64,000 nucleotides of DNA from JAPKZH01 sp964537875 (GTDB taxonomy: Bacteria > Acidobacteriota > Aminicenantia > Aminicenantales > UBA4085). The stretch is from assembly GCA_964537875.1 (NCBI GenBank), contig CAZIDN010000004.1, positions 62,001-126,000 of the forward strand, given 5' to 3'. The position numbers and the translations under genes were made by a program. Below, one piece after another: positions 17,436 through 26,665 of the stretch (position 1 is the stretch's first letter; every line of letters starts with the position of its first letter). The notes below the pieces were generated by a model. That model was given only the letters and a program-made list of their open reading frames with translations, searched no databases and was not told the DNA's origin.

Positions 17436-18761
17436 ATGCCGACAAGACTCCAACGTGAAGCGAAGCCGGACAGCCTCCTGGTCAACATGGGGCCGTCCCA
17501 TCCGGCCATGCACGGCGCGGTCCGGATCATGCTCGAGCTGGACGGCGAGCGAATCCTCAATTCCGAGTTGGAGCTCGGCTATCTGCACCGAGGGTTTGAA
17601 AAACTCTGCGAAAACCGGACGTTCTTCAACCTCCTCATCTACACCGACCGATTGAATTACGTCTCTCCGCTGATCAATAACCTCGGCTATGTCATGACCG
17701 TTGAGAAGATGCTTGGACTGGATGTGCCCGAGCGGGCCCAGTACATCCGCGTCCTGATGAGCGAGCTGTCCCGCGTCTCGGACCATCTGACCTGCCTGGC
17801 CGCCATGGCCATGGAGTGCGGAGCGTTCACGGTCTTTTTGTACAAGATGAAGGCCCGAGAGTTCGTTTGGGATGTCATCGAAGCCACCACGGGCGCACGG
17901 ATGACGACCTCGTACATCCGCATCGGAGGCGTCCGGGCCGACCTGCATCCGGACTATCGGTCATCCGTCCAAAAGGCGGTCCTGGAAACACGGAAAGTGC
18001 TCAAAGATGTCCACGGCCTTCTGGATAAGAACAAAATTTTCTTGAACAGGACGCGGGATATCGGTGTCATGACCTCCGAAAATGCCCTCGGCTGGGGCTG
18101 GACGGGGCCGGCCCTGCGGTCCACGGGTATTGCCTATGATGTCCGCAGGGCGTTTCCCTATCTTGTCTATGACCGCTTGAAATTCGACATCCCGACGGGC
18201 GAACGGGGGGATAACTACGACCGCTACATGGTCCGGATGAAGGAGATGGAACAGAGCCTGCGCATCGTCGAGCAGTGCCTGGAGCGGCTTCCAAAATCCT
18301 CTCGGCCGCTCGCGGCCGGAGAGATCGATCCGGCCGAGGCCATCCAGGCCGGCCGAAGCCAAAAGCCCAAAGAAAAGATCCGCATCTCTCCGAACCTGGA
18401 GGGCGCAGAGAAGGACGTCACCAAGGACATCCTAACGGCCAAAGGCGGCTGCATTATTCCTCCCAAAGAGGATACCTACACGACCATCGAAGGCTTGATC
18501 AGCCATTTCAAATTCTTCATGAAAGGCCACGGCATCCGGCCGCCCAAGGGCGAAGCTTATTTTTCCGTGGAGGGCGGCAACGGCGAACTGGGCTACTATA
18601 TCGTTTCCGACGGAAGCGACAAACCCTACCGGCTCCACCTCCGCGCGCCGTGTCTTCATCTCCTGGCCGCCCTGGAAGAGCTGATCAAGGGACGCTATGT
18701 GGCCGATGTCATCCCGACCTTCGGCAGTCTGAACATCATTTTAGGAGAGCTGGACAGGTGA
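17436..18761 (+). CDS. nuoD: NADH-quinone oxidoreductase subunit D
   Basis: 441-residue 49-kDa subunit that forms the quinone pocket with NuoB. Seen: NMGPSHPAMHG near the start, ELGYLHRGFEKL, and the C-terminal LGELDR. Length slightly exceeds the usual 400 or so, because of a lysine- and proline-rich stretch near residues 290-330 (AIQAGRSQKPKEKIRIS) before the conserved C-terminal region. The ATG follows the nuoC stop by 1 nt. The terminal TGA overlaps the GTG of nuoE. Confidence 0.95.
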   Translation: MPTRLQREAKPDSLLVNMGPSHPAMHGAVRIMLELDGERILNSELELGYLHRGFEKLCENRTFFNLLIYTDRLNYVSPLINNLGYVMTVEKMLGLDVPERAQYIRVLMSELSRVSDHLTCLAAMAMECGAFTVFLYKMKAREFVWDVIEATTGARMTTSYIRIGGVRADLHPDYRSSVQKAVLETRKVLKDVHGLLDKNKIFLNRTRDIGVMTSENALGWGWTGPALRSTGIAYDVRRAFPYLVYDRLKFDIPTGERGDNYDRYMVRMKEMEQSLRIVEQCLERLPKSSRPLAAGEIDPAEAIQAGRSQKPKEKIRISPNLEGAEKDVTKDILTAKGGCIIPPKEDTYTTIEGLISHFKFFMKGHGIRPPKGEAYFSVEGGNGELGYYIVSDGSDKPYRLHLRAPCLHLLAALEELIKGRYVADVIPTFGSLNIILGELDR

Positions 18762-19231
18762 TCGCAGGCCTTTCCTCCGAGTTGAAGAAGAAGATCGCCG
18801 AGGTCGTCGCCCGCTATCCGAAAAAAGAAGCGGCCATCCTGCCGGTGCTGCATCTCATCCAGAGGGAAACAGGCGCAATCGGGGCAGATGAAGAACGGTG
18901 GGTGGCCGGCCTCCTCGAGATCAGGCCTATCAAGGTCCGGGAGGTTGTGACCTTTTATACGATGTACCATCAAAAGCCGGTTGGCCGATACCATATCCAG
19001 GTCTGTTCCAACCTGCCCTGTTCCCTGATGGGGGGTGAAAAGGTGATCGATCACCTCCAGAAGAGACTGGGGATCAAAATCGGCGAGACGACGCCGGATC
19101 AAAGATTCACCCTGTCCGAAGTGGAATGCCTGGGCGCCTGCGAACAAGCCCCCTGCATGATGATCAATTTTGATTACTACGGCGATCTCACCCCGGAAAA
19201 GATCGATGGCCTTCTCAAAGGCTTGGACTAG
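18758..19231 (+). CDS. nuoE: NADH-quinone oxidoreductase subunit E
   Basis: 157-residue 24-kDa subunit with the [2Fe-2S] cluster N1a in thioredoxin-like fold. The four ligand cysteines appear in VCSNLPC and VECLGACEQAP. The start is GTG at 18758, overlapping the nuoD TGA, with TTAGGAGAGC 7 nt upstream. The helical N-terminal segment (ELKKKIAEVVARYP) is typical of the family. Confidence 0.94.
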   Translation: MIAGLSSELKKKIAEVVARYPKKEAAILPVLHLIQRETGAIGADEERWVAGLLEIRPIKVREVVTFYTMYHQKPVGRYHIQVCSNLPCSLMGGEKVIDHLQKRLGIKIGETTPDQRFTLSEVECLGACEQAPCMMINFDYYGDLTPEKIDGLLKGLD

Positions 19232-19235
19232 ACAC

Positions 19236-20489
19236 GTGGACGAGAAAATCTTGACGGAGCATTTCGGCCTGGCCAATCTTTATGAAATCGAGGCCTACCT
19301 GAAACGGGGGGGCTACCGGGCCGTGACGAAGGCGCTCCAAGAGATGACGCCGGCCGGGATCATGGACGAAGTCAAGAAGGCCGGCCTCCGGGGCAGGGGA
19401 GGAGCCGGTTTCCCGGCTGGAATGAAATGGAGTTTTGTCCCGAAGACGAGCGACAAGCCCAAGTACCTCTGCGTCAATGCCGATGAAGGAGAGCCCGGGA
19501 CATTCAAAGATCGATATATCCTCACTCACAATCCCCATCTCGTGATCGAGGGCATCATCATCACCTCGTTCAGCGTCGGCATTCATGCCGCCTACGTTTA
19601 CATCCGGGGCGAGTATGAGGCCGTCGCCCAGCGCTTGGAGCAGGCCCTTGCTCAAGCTGCCCAGAAAGGCTATTTGGGGAAGGATATTCTCGGCAGCGGT
19701 TTTGATCTGGACATCCTCGTCCACCGCGGCGCCGGGGCCTATATCTGCGGCGAAGAAACGGCCCTTCTGGAATCACTCGAAGGAAAGCGCGGCCACCCCA
19801 GGCTCAAGCCGCCTTTCCCGGCTACGGTCGGGCTCTTTCAATGTCCCACCGTGATCAACAACGTCGAGACCCTGGCCAACATCCCGGTCATCATTCAAAA
19901 GGGGGCCCCATGGTTCTTGGACAAGGGATTGGCCAAGGACGGCGGAACTCGGATTTTCGGAGTGAGCGGACCGGTCGTCCGTCCGGGCATCTACGAGCTT
20001 CCGGTCGGCACCAGCCTGAGGGAAATCATCTATACCCATGCCGGCGGTCTGAAACCGGGGAAAAAATTAAAGGCGGTCATCCCCGGCGGCATGTCGGCGC
20101 CGATCTTGAAGGCCGATGAAATCGACATCAAGATGGATTTCGATTCTCTGGCCGGAGTCGGCTCTATGCTGGGTTCGGCCGCCGTCATCGTCATCGACGA
20201 GGCTACGCCGATCCTGGACGTCCTGACAAAAGTGGCCAAATTCTATGCCCATGAGTCCTGCGGCCAGTGCACGCCCTGCCGCATCGGAACGTCCTGGATT
20301 CACAAAATCATCAAGCGGATGAGCGCCGGCCATGGCGAGAAAGGCGATGTGGACGAGCTCGTCCGGCTGGCTTCAAACATCAAAGGAAAAACCCTTTGTC
20401 CGATGGGAGATGCAGCGTCCCTGCCGGTTCTTTCTCTCGCCCAGAAATTCAAGAACGAATTGGAGTCCTGTCTGAGGGACGGATCATGA
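19236..20489 (+). CDS. nuoF: NADH-quinone oxidoreductase subunit F
   Basis: 417-residue NADH-binding subunit with FMN and the [4Fe-4S] cluster N3. Seen: the nucleotide loop GRGGAGFPAGMKW, NADEGEPGTFKDR, GAGAYICGEETALLESLEG, and the cluster motif ESCGQCTPCRIG with a later cysteine in TLCPMGD. The start is taken as GTG at 19236, 4 nt after the nuoE stop, because it gives the normal length; no strong ribosome site is visible. The stop overlaps the nuoG ATG. Confidence 0.93.
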   Translation: MDEKILTEHFGLANLYEIEAYLKRGGYRAVTKALQEMTPAGIMDEVKKAGLRGRGGAGFPAGMKWSFVPKTSDKPKYLCVNADEGEPGTFKDRYILTHNPHLVIEGIIITSFSVGIHAAYVYIRGEYEAVAQRLEQALAQAAQKGYLGKDILGSGFDLDILVHRGAGAYICGEETALLESLEGKRGHPRLKPPFPATVGLFQCPTVINNVETLANIPVIIQKGAPWFLDKGLAKDGGTRIFGVSGPVVRPGIYELPVGTSLREIIYTHAGGLKPGKKLKAVIPGGMSAPILKADEIDIKMDFDSLAGVGSMLGSAAVIVIDEATPILDVLTKVAKFYAHESCGQCTPCRIGTSWIHKIIKRMSAGHGEKGDVDELVRLASNIKGKTLCPMGDAASLPVLSLAQKFKNELESCLRDGS

Positions 20490-22051
20490 TGATGGAAAGC
20501 GCGTCGATCAAGATCGTCATTGATGACCGGCCGATCGAGGTCCCGCAAGGGACGACGGTCCTCCAGGCCGCCCAACAGGCCGGCATTCACATCCCCCATC
20601 TCTGTTTTCATCCGGCCTTTGTCCCGGAAGGAAGCTGCCGGATCTGCCTGGTCGAAATCGAAGGCTTGCCCAAGCTGGAGCTCGCCTGCGCCACGGCGGT
20701 CCGGGACGGCATGAAAATTTCGACGCAGAGCCCGCGGGTTCGGGAAGCCCGGCGCGGCGTGCTCGAATTCTTGCTGGCGGATCATCCCCTGGATTGTCCG
20801 ATCTGCGACAAAGCCGGCGAATGCAAGCTCCAGGATTATTACCAGGAATACGGTCTGTTCGAGGGCGCCTTCAAGGAAGCCAAGGAAAAAAGGGATAAAA
20901 TCATCAAGATCGCTGAGAAACTGATCCTGGATCGGGAACGCTGTATCCTCTGCACACGCTGTGTCCGGTTCCTTTCGGAAATCACGAAGACCCAGGAGTT
21001 GGGTGTCTTCCGGCGCGGGATCCATTCGGAAATATCGACGTATGAAGGCGCCCCGGTCCAGAACAACTACTCCGGAAATCTGGTTGACCTGTGTCCCGTC
21101 GGGGCCATCACGGATACGGAATTCCGGTTCAAAACACGGACCTGGTTTCTGGTCCAGAGCGAATCGATTTGCCCCCTGTGCAGCCGCGGCTGCAACATTT
21201 ATGTGGATTATCACCCGGGCTTTACCCGAATTCCCGGAACGGCCAAGATCTATAGGATCAGGGCCCGTGAAAACTTAGATGTCAACGGCCGTTGGATCTG
21301 TGATTTCGGCCGCTACGGCTTTCCTTCTTTGGAGAAGGACCGAGGGGACAAGATCCTCTGGAAAAAAGTGGGGCGGGATACGATCATGAGTTGGGAGAAA
21401 ATCCTCAGCCTGCTCGCAGAAAAGCTACGCCCGCGCCATCGCGCTAAAAATACCTCGAGCATCGCGGTCATCGCCAATACCTGGATGACGAATGAAGAGC
21501 TGTTCCTTCTCAAAAAGATCTTCATGGATGACTTGGGCTTGAAAAAGATATTTTTTGCCGACCCTAAGCCGGGACCGGAAGACGGCTTTCTTCTTCAGGC
21601 CGAACGCTCGCCGAACGCACGGGGAGCTAAAGAAATAGGTTTGGAATTAAACCCCTTGAGCCTCGAGGGCTTATCGCAGAACACGGATATTCTGATCATC
21701 TTCGGGCAGTTTCTCGCTGACCTGTACAATCCGGCGAGCCTAAAAAACGCCCTGGATAAGATCGGGACAAAAGCCTTTGTCACATCTCATCCGAGCGGCC
21801 TCGAATCCTATGTCGATTTTATCCTCCCCGCCTCAGGGATCTTGGAAAAGAGCGGCTCGCTGACCAATAAGGACGGAAAGATCCAATCCTTATCGGCCGT
21901 CCACCCGCCCTGCGGAGACAGCCGGCCGGAATGGTCCGTTCTCGTCGACTTGGCCAAGGAATTAAGGATCAACGCCGGGTTTTACAGCCGGATGACTCGA
22001 CCGGAAGTGATCCTCAAGGAAATGGGTAAGGAGATTGCTTTTTTTCGATAA
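20486..22051 (+). CDS. nuoG: NADH-quinone oxidoreductase subunit G, short form
   Basis: 521 residues. N-terminal [2Fe-2S] ligands are Cys40, 51, 54 and 68. A His-Cys3 motif (DHPLDCPICDKAGEC) and a ferredoxin-like CILCTRC segment with a later Cys in LCPVG follow. CPLCSRGC near 229-236 plus a Cys near 272 match the ligand pattern of the extra N7 cluster. Only about 240 residues of the molybdopterin-oxidoreductase-like domain follow, so the protein is much shorter than E. coli NuoG (about 900). Three consecutive ATG codons begin at 20486, overlapping the nuoF stop. Confidence 0.92.
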   Translation: MMMESASIKIVIDDRPIEVPQGTTVLQAAQQAGIHIPHLCFHPAFVPEGSCRICLVEIEGLPKLELACATAVRDGMKISTQSPRVREARRGVLEFLLADHPLDCPICDKAGECKLQDYYQEYGLFEGAFKEAKEKRDKIIKIAEKLILDRERCILCTRCVRFLSEITKTQELGVFRRGIHSEISTYEGAPVQNNYSGNLVDLCPVGAITDTEFRFKTRTWFLVQSESICPLCSRGCNIYVDYHPGFTRIPGTAKIYRIRARENLDVNGRWICDFGRYGFPSLEKDRGDKILWKKVGRDTIMSWEKILSLLAEKLRPRHRAKNTSSIAVIANTWMTNEELFLLKKIFMDDLGLKKIFFADPKPGPEDGFLLQAERSPNARGAKEIGLELNPLSLEGLSQNTDILIIFGQFLADLYNPASLKNALDKIGTKAFVTSHPSGLESYVDFILPASGILEKSGSLTNKDGKIQSLSAVHPPCGDSRPEWSVLVDLAKELRINAGFYSRMTRPEVILKEMGKEIAFFR

Positions 22052-22060
22052 AGAGCCATC

Positions 22061-23137
22061 ATGGATATCGTGATTGTTTTGATCAAAGTTGTCCTGGCGC
22101 TCGTCTGGTTTCTCGTCCTGACCCTCTACCTGACCTGGCTGGAACGAAAAGAAAGCGCGGTCATCCAGGATCGGGTCGGGGCCAACCGAGCTTCGGTCTT
22201 CGGCATCCGCATCCTCGGCCTTTTCCAGCCGTTCGCCGACGCCATCAAGATGATCTTCAAGGAGGATTTTATCCCCGCCTTTTCCAAGAAGTTTCTCCAT
22301 ACTCTGGCCCCGTTTCTTTCCTTTTTCTTTGTCGCCATTTGCATTTCTGCAATGCCTTTTGGAAATGATATCCAGCTCGGCGGACGCACGATCAGCCTCC
22401 AGATCTTTGATGCCGACGTCGGCTTGCTGTTCGTCCTAGCCATGCTCTCGCTGGGGATCTACGGCATCCTCCTCAGCGGTTGGGCGTCCAATAACAGGTA
22501 TTCTCTTCTCGGCGGCATCCGCGGAGCCGCCCAGCTCATCTCCTATGAGGTGGCCTTGGGATTGTCGCTCGTCGGCTTGATCATGGTCTTTCCCAGCCTG
22601 AAGCTCTCCGAGATCGTCCAGTCCCAAGGGGGTCTGTTGTTCGGCTTCCTGCCGAAATGGGGAGTCTTTCTTCAGCCGCTGGGATTCATCATTTTCCTGT
22701 TCGCGGCTCTGGCCGAGACGAAACGGGTCCCGTTTGACCTTCCCGAGGGCGAATCGGAGATCATCGGGTTCTTCACGGAATACGGCGGGCTAAAGTGGGG
22801 GCTGTTCATGATGACGGATTTCATGGAGATCATCATCGTCTCGACCCTGCTCACGACCTTGTTTTTCGGCGGCTGGCAGGTCCCCTGGCTGAGCGCCGAC
22901 GGCTTTCAATTTCCCTGGGGAGGGCAGTGGCTGATGGCCCGCTGGCTGGTCATTGTCCTTCAAGTCCTGGCCTTCAACATCAAAGTGTTTTTCTTCTGCT
23001 GGCTTCAGATCCTGATTCGATGGACGTATCCCCGGTTCCGCTATGACCAGCTTATGGACATGGGCTGGAAACTGCTTGTCCCGCTCAGCCTGGTCAATAT
23101 CGTCGGGACAGGCCTGCTCTTGATGGTGATCAAATAA
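22061..23137 (+). CDS. nuoH: NADH-quinone oxidoreductase subunit H
   Basis: 358-residue membrane subunit that links the quinone site to the proton-pumping arm; eight or nine hydrophobic spans. Signatures seen: TWLERKESAVIQDRVGANRA, the acidic loop GIRGAAQLISYEVALGLSL, and ETKRVPFDLPEGESEIIGFFTEYGG. It begins 9 nt after nuoG and ends 1 nt before nuoI. Confidence 0.96.
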   Translation: MDIVIVLIKVVLALVWFLVLTLYLTWLERKESAVIQDRVGANRASVFGIRILGLFQPFADAIKMIFKEDFIPAFSKKFLHTLAPFLSFFFVAICISAMPFGNDIQLGGRTISLQIFDADVGLLFVLAMLSLGIYGILLSGWASNNRYSLLGGIRGAAQLISYEVALGLSLVGLIMVFPSLKLSEIVQSQGGLLFGFLPKWGVFLQPLGFIIFLFAALAETKRVPFDLPEGESEIIGFFTEYGGLKWGLFMMTDFMEIIIVSTLLTTLFFGGWQVPWLSADGFQFPWGGQWLMARWLVIVLQVLAFNIKVFFFCWLQILIRWTYPRFRYDQLMDMGWKLLVPLSLVNIVGTGLLLMVIK

Positions 23138-23138
23138 G

Positions 23139-23612
23139 ATGATCAGATCACTCGGATATTTTTGGGAGTTGATCAAGGGGAGCCTGATCACGGCCCGCCA
23201 CTTCGTCGTGAATATGTGGTTCCATACTCTAAAACTCTTCGGGATCAAGACCAAGCGCAGAGGAGCTGTGACCATCCAGTACCCCGAGCAGAAAAAAGCC
23301 TTGGCATCCAGGCATCGGAGCCTTCAGCGCCTGTTGAAACGACAGGACCTGAAGCCGAGGTGCGTTTCCTGTATGCTATGCGTCACGGTCTGTCCCTCGG
23401 AATGCATCTATATCGAAGCCGCGGAAGACTCCGACCCGGACATCCAGAAATATCCTTCCACCTTCATCATCGACCTCAGCCGCTGCTGCTTCTGCGGCTT
23501 TTGTGTAGAAGCCTGCCCCGAAGATGCCATTCGCATGGATACGGGAAAAATCGATCTGGCCCAGTCCACACGGCAGGACCTCATCTACGACCTCGACAAA
23601 CTCCTGAAATGA
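23139..23612 (+). CDS. nuoI: NADH-quinone oxidoreductase subunit I
   Basis: 157-residue subunit with clusters N6a and N6b. Two ferredoxin motifs are visible: CVSCMLCVTVCPSECI and CCFCGFCVEACPEDAI. The N-terminal amphipathic stretch (LITARHFVVNMW) matches the membrane-contact helix of the family. It is the last complex I gene here; subunits J, K, L, M and N do not follow. The stop overlaps the start of an MBL-fold gene (ATGA). Confidence 0.95.
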   Translation: MIRSLGYFWELIKGSLITARHFVVNMWFHTLKLFGIKTKRRGAVTIQYPEQKKALASRHRSLQRLLKRQDLKPRCVSCMLCVTVCPSECIYIEAAEDSDPDIQKYPSTFIIDLSRCCFCGFCVEACPEDAIRMDTGKIDLAQSTRQDLIYDLDKLLK

Positions 23613-24466
23613 TGATCGACAAACTCGCTTTGGGGGATTTCCAAGTCTACGGCCTCTGTGATGGATTTTTCTCCTTGGACGGAGGCGCCATGTTCGGCGT
23701 CATTCCCAAGGTTCTGTGGGAGAAAAAGGCGCCGGCCGATGCCAAGAATCGGATCCGGCTTGCCCTGAGGTCTCTCCTGGTCCGGACGGGCAAAGCCCTG
23801 GTCCTCGTCGAGACCGGCCTGGGGACGAAGACGTCCAAGAAATTATCCGAAATCTACGAGATCTCGCTCGACCCGGGTCTTCTGCCTTCGCTTCAGAGCC
23901 TGGGCCTCAAGGCCGAAGACATCGATTACGTCATCAACACCCATCTTCATTTCGACCATTGCGGCGGAAATACGGTCGAACAGGAAGGGAGGACGATCGT
24001 CCCCGCTTTCCCGAGGGCAAAGTATGTCATCCAGGAAGGGGAGTGGAACGATGCCCAGCATCCGAACGCACGGGATAGAGCGAGCTATCTCACCGAGAAC
24101 TTCATGCCCCTTGAAAAAACCGGTCAACTCCTTCTTGTCAAAGGAAATACGGAAATCACAGATGGCCTGGACGTGATCCTGACGCCGGGACATACGGCAG
24201 CCCACCAGAGCGTGAAAATCACATCCCAGGGAAATGTCCTGTTCTATCTGGGCGATCTCGTGCCAAGCGCGGCCCACATCGGCCTTTCCTATGTCATGAG
24301 CTATGACCTCTATCCTCTGGAGACGATGAAGACGAAAAAGAAGGTCTATGAGCGGGCGCTGGCAGAAAATTGGACCTTGGCCTTCGTCCATGATCCCGAC
24401 CATTCTTTCGGAAAGGTCGCCCAGGTCGGTTCCAAGTTTGAATTCCGGCCTGCGAGCGTTGATTGA
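23609..24466 (+). CDS. MBL-fold metallohydrolase, AHL-lactonase-like
   Basis: 285-residue metallo-beta-lactamase-fold hydrolase. The dinuclear metal motif is INTHLHFDHCGGN, with further ligands in GHTAAHQS and LGDLVPSA. The overall pattern (metal-site His-x-His-x-Asp-His, long N-terminal cap, C-terminal HDPDHSFG) resembles the N-acyl homoserine lactonase and YtnP group, but the substrate cannot be assigned. There is no signal peptide, so it is cytoplasmic. Its ATG overlaps the nuoI stop, so it is probably translated with the complex I genes. Confidence 0.8.
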   Translation: MMIDKLALGDFQVYGLCDGFFSLDGGAMFGVIPKVLWEKKAPADAKNRIRLALRSLLVRTGKALVLVETGLGTKTSKKLSEIYEISLDPGLLPSLQSLGLKAEDIDYVINTHLHFDHCGGNTVEQEGRTIVPAFPRAKYVIQEGEWNDAQHPNARDRASYLTENFMPLEKTGQLLLVKGNTEITDGLDVILTPGHTAAHQSVKITSQGNVLFYLGDLVPSAAHIGLSYVMSYDLYPLETMKTKKKVYERALAENWTLAFVHDPDHSFGKVAQVGSKFEFRPASVD

Positions 24467-24490
24467 CTTTCATGCCTGAAGGACTATAAT
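24463..24490 (+). promoter_or_regulatory. Promoter of the malic enzyme gene
   Basis: TTGACT (24463-24468), 16-bp spacer, perfect TATAAT (24485-24490). It overlaps the stop of the MBL gene, so malic enzyme can be expressed independently of the nuo operon. A strong AAGGAGGT ribosome site follows at 24511-24518. Confidence 0.7.
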
Positions 24491-24525
24491 ACAATCTCTT
24501 TTTTTAATTGAAGGAGGTCTCATAA

Positions 24526-25875
24526 ATGAAGGAAATTACCGTTGAGGAGTTGTTGGCGAAAGCCGAACAACCGTCCAAAGATGCCATGCGTCTTCATGCC
24601 TATTACAAAGGAAAAATCGGCGTCCAGCTCAAGTGCCGGATCCGCGATTTCAACGATTTTGCCATTTGGTACACACCGGGCGTCGCGGCCGTCTGCAAGG
24701 AAATCCACCAGGACAGAGAAAAGGCCTACGAATACACCAACAAGTGGAATTTCGTGGCCGTCATCTCGGATGGCTCGAGAGTCCTGGGACTGGGAGACAT
24801 CGGGCCTGAGGCAGGGCTTCCCGTCATGGAAGGCAAGGGGCTGCTTTATAAATATCTTGGGGGGGTCGATGCTTTCCCGCTCTGCTTGAATGAAAAGGAT
24901 CCCGATAAATTCATCGCCATTGTCAAAGCCCTCCAGCCCACCTTTGGCGGCGTGAACCTCGAAGACATCTCCCATCCCAAGTGTTTCCATATCCTGGATA
25001 CGCTCCGTAAGGAATGCGAGATCCCCATCTGGCATGACGACCAGCAGGGGACTGCTTGCGTGACGGTGGCCGGCCTGATCAACGCCCTCAAGATCGTCGG
25101 CAAGAAAATCAGCGATGTCAAAGTGACGATCGTCGGCGCCGGCGCCGCGGGGATCGCCATATCCCGCTTGTTGCTGACCGCCGGAGTAACCTCGGGGAAC
25201 ATGCTGAATGTCGACTCCAAAGGCATCCTTCATAGAAACAGGAGCGACCGGGATATCCTCCAGGCCAAATACAAAGAAAAATGGGATATCTGCCTCAAGA
25301 CCAACGCCAAGCAGATCAAGGGCGACGTTCCGGATGCCATCAAGGGAGCGGACGTTCTCATTTCGGTTTCAACGCCCGGACCCGGCACCCTCAGAAAACA
25401 ATGGATCAAGACCATGGCCAATGACGCCATCGTCTTTGCCTGCGCCAATCCCGTCCCAGAGATCTGGCCTTGGGAGGCCAAAGAAGCCGGCGCCCGGGTC
25501 GTGGCCACGGGCCGGTCCGATTTTCCCAACCAAGTCAACAACTCTCTCGGTTTTCCCGGCATCTTCCGGGGAGCGCTGGACATTCGGGCGACGACCATCA
25601 CCGACGAAATGTGCATCGCCGCCGCGAATGAGCTGGCCAAGGTCGCCCAAGACCACGGCATCAGCGAAGACTACATCATCCCCACCATGGATGAATGGGA
25701 GGTTTTTCCGAGAGAAGCCGTGGCCGTTGGAAGCAAAGGCATCGAGCAGGGGGTAGCCAGGAAAAAGATCCCGGCGGATGAAAGATTCAAAATTGCCGCG
25801 GCCATCATCAAAGAAGCCCGTGACCAGGTCCAGATGCTGATGAGGGAGAATTTCATCATCGATCCGGACAAATAG
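24526..25875 (+). CDS. NAD(P)-dependent malic enzyme
   Basis: 449 residues; oxidatively decarboxylates malate to pyruvate and links the citric acid cycle to pyruvate metabolism. Seen: YTPGVAAVCKEI with the catalytic Tyr, GLGDIGPEAGLPVMEGKG, the metal site region EDISHPKC, IPIWHDDQQGTACVTVAGLINAL, the Rossmann motif VTIVGAGAAGIAISRLL, and FACANPVPEI. The length matches the short bacterial type without a phosphotransacetylase tail. Strong ribosome site 7 nt upstream. Cofactor preference cannot be read with certainty. Confidence 0.94.
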   Translation: MKEITVEELLAKAEQPSKDAMRLHAYYKGKIGVQLKCRIRDFNDFAIWYTPGVAAVCKEIHQDREKAYEYTNKWNFVAVISDGSRVLGLGDIGPEAGLPVMEGKGLLYKYLGGVDAFPLCLNEKDPDKFIAIVKALQPTFGGVNLEDISHPKCFHILDTLRKECEIPIWHDDQQGTACVTVAGLINALKIVGKKISDVKVTIVGAGAAGIAISRLLLTAGVTSGNMLNVDSKGILHRNRSDRDILQAKYKEKWDICLKTNAKQIKGDVPDAIKGADVLISVSTPGPGTLRKQWIKTMANDAIVFACANPVPEIWPWEAKEAGARVVATGRSDFPNQVNNSLGFPGIFRGALDIRATTITDEMCIAAANELAKVAQDHGISEDYIIPTMDEWEVFPREAVAVGSKGIEQGVARKKIPADERFKIAAAIIKEARDQVQMLMRENFIIDPDK

Positions 25876-25911
25876 GCGGATAATGGTTTCGGAAAAAAGG
25901 GCCTCGATCGA

Positions 25912-25940
25912 TTGACTTTTTTCCATCGATGTGATAGTCT
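25912..25940 (+). promoter_or_regulatory. Candidate promoter of the envelope lipoprotein locus
   Basis: TTGACT (25912-25917), 17-bp spacer, TAGTCT (25935-25940); an overlapping TGATAG is an alternative -10. The ribosome site AAAGGAGGT just before the lipoprotein ATG is nearly perfect, in keeping with high expression. Confidence 0.45.
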
Positions 25941-26038
25941 TTTTTCACCCGAGGTTACAGTCCGACTTCAGCAAAATGAATGAGGGTCAAGGTGAATAAA
26001 ACGAGCATGATAGTGACTTTTGAAAGGAGGTTCTTATC

Positions 26039-26626
26039 ATGAAAGGTCTTACAAAAAACCTTGTTTTGGTCTTGGCGATCGCCCTGGTTCTGGCCGCCTG
26101 CAAGCAGCCGACCCAGCAGATCAACGAGGCCCAGGCCGTGATCGACGAAATCGCCAAGGCGGGCGCCGACAAATATGCCGCCGCTGAGTTCAAGACGCTC
26201 GGCGATGACATGAAAGCGGCGCAGGACGAAATCGCCGTCCAGGACAAAAAATTCTTCAAGAAATTCGGGACGTCCAAGGAAATGCTGGCCAAGGTGAAGA
26301 CCGACGCAGAAGCCCTGAAAGCGGCCCTGCCGGGCAAGATTGAGGCGGCCAAGAAAGCCGCAATCGCCGTCCAGACCGAAGCCAAGACGGCCATTGATGA
26401 AGCCAAGGCGCTTCTAGAGAAGGCCCCCAAGGGCAAGGGTACCAAGAAGGACATTGAAGCCCTCCAGGCCGACCTGGCCGGCGCTGAAACCGCTTTTGCC
26501 GAAATCCAGACGGCCCTTGATGCCAACGACTATCTGGGCGCCGCCGACAAGGCTAAATCCGTCAAGGAAAAGGCTGTCGCCGTGGCCGATCAAGTCAAGG
26601 CCGCCATCGAAAAAACGAAAAAGTAG
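26039..26626 (+). CDS. Lysine/alanine-rich helical lipoprotein, possible Lpp analogue
   Basis: 195 residues. A lipoprotein signal peptide ends in VLAAC (Cys21). The mature part is almost entirely charged alpha helix or coiled coil, very rich in Ala, Lys and Glu, and ends in EKTKK. The first 80 mature residues (EAQAVIDEIAKAGADKYA...) resemble DUF4398-type domains of OmpA-linked proteins and also the N-terminal part of the next gene product. It has an AAAGGAGGT site and repetitive GCC/AAG-biased codons, suggesting high expression. The next two genes are L,D-transpeptidase homologues, so attachment to peptidoglycan through C-terminal lysines, as in Braun lipoprotein, is a plausible inference. 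Confidence 0.8.
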   Translation: MKGLTKNLVLVLAIALVLAACKQPTQQINEAQAVIDEIAKAGADKYAAAEFKTLGDDMKAAQDEIAVQDKKFFKKFGTSKEMLAKVKTDAEALKAALPGKIEAAKKAAIAVQTEAKTAIDEAKALLEKAPKGKGTKKDIEALQADLAGAETAFAEIQTALDANDYLGAADKAKSVKEKAVAVADQVKAAIEKTKK

Positions 26627-26665
26627 TAGACCGCGCCTAAATTTTATTGTTGGTAGATCGTCGTT

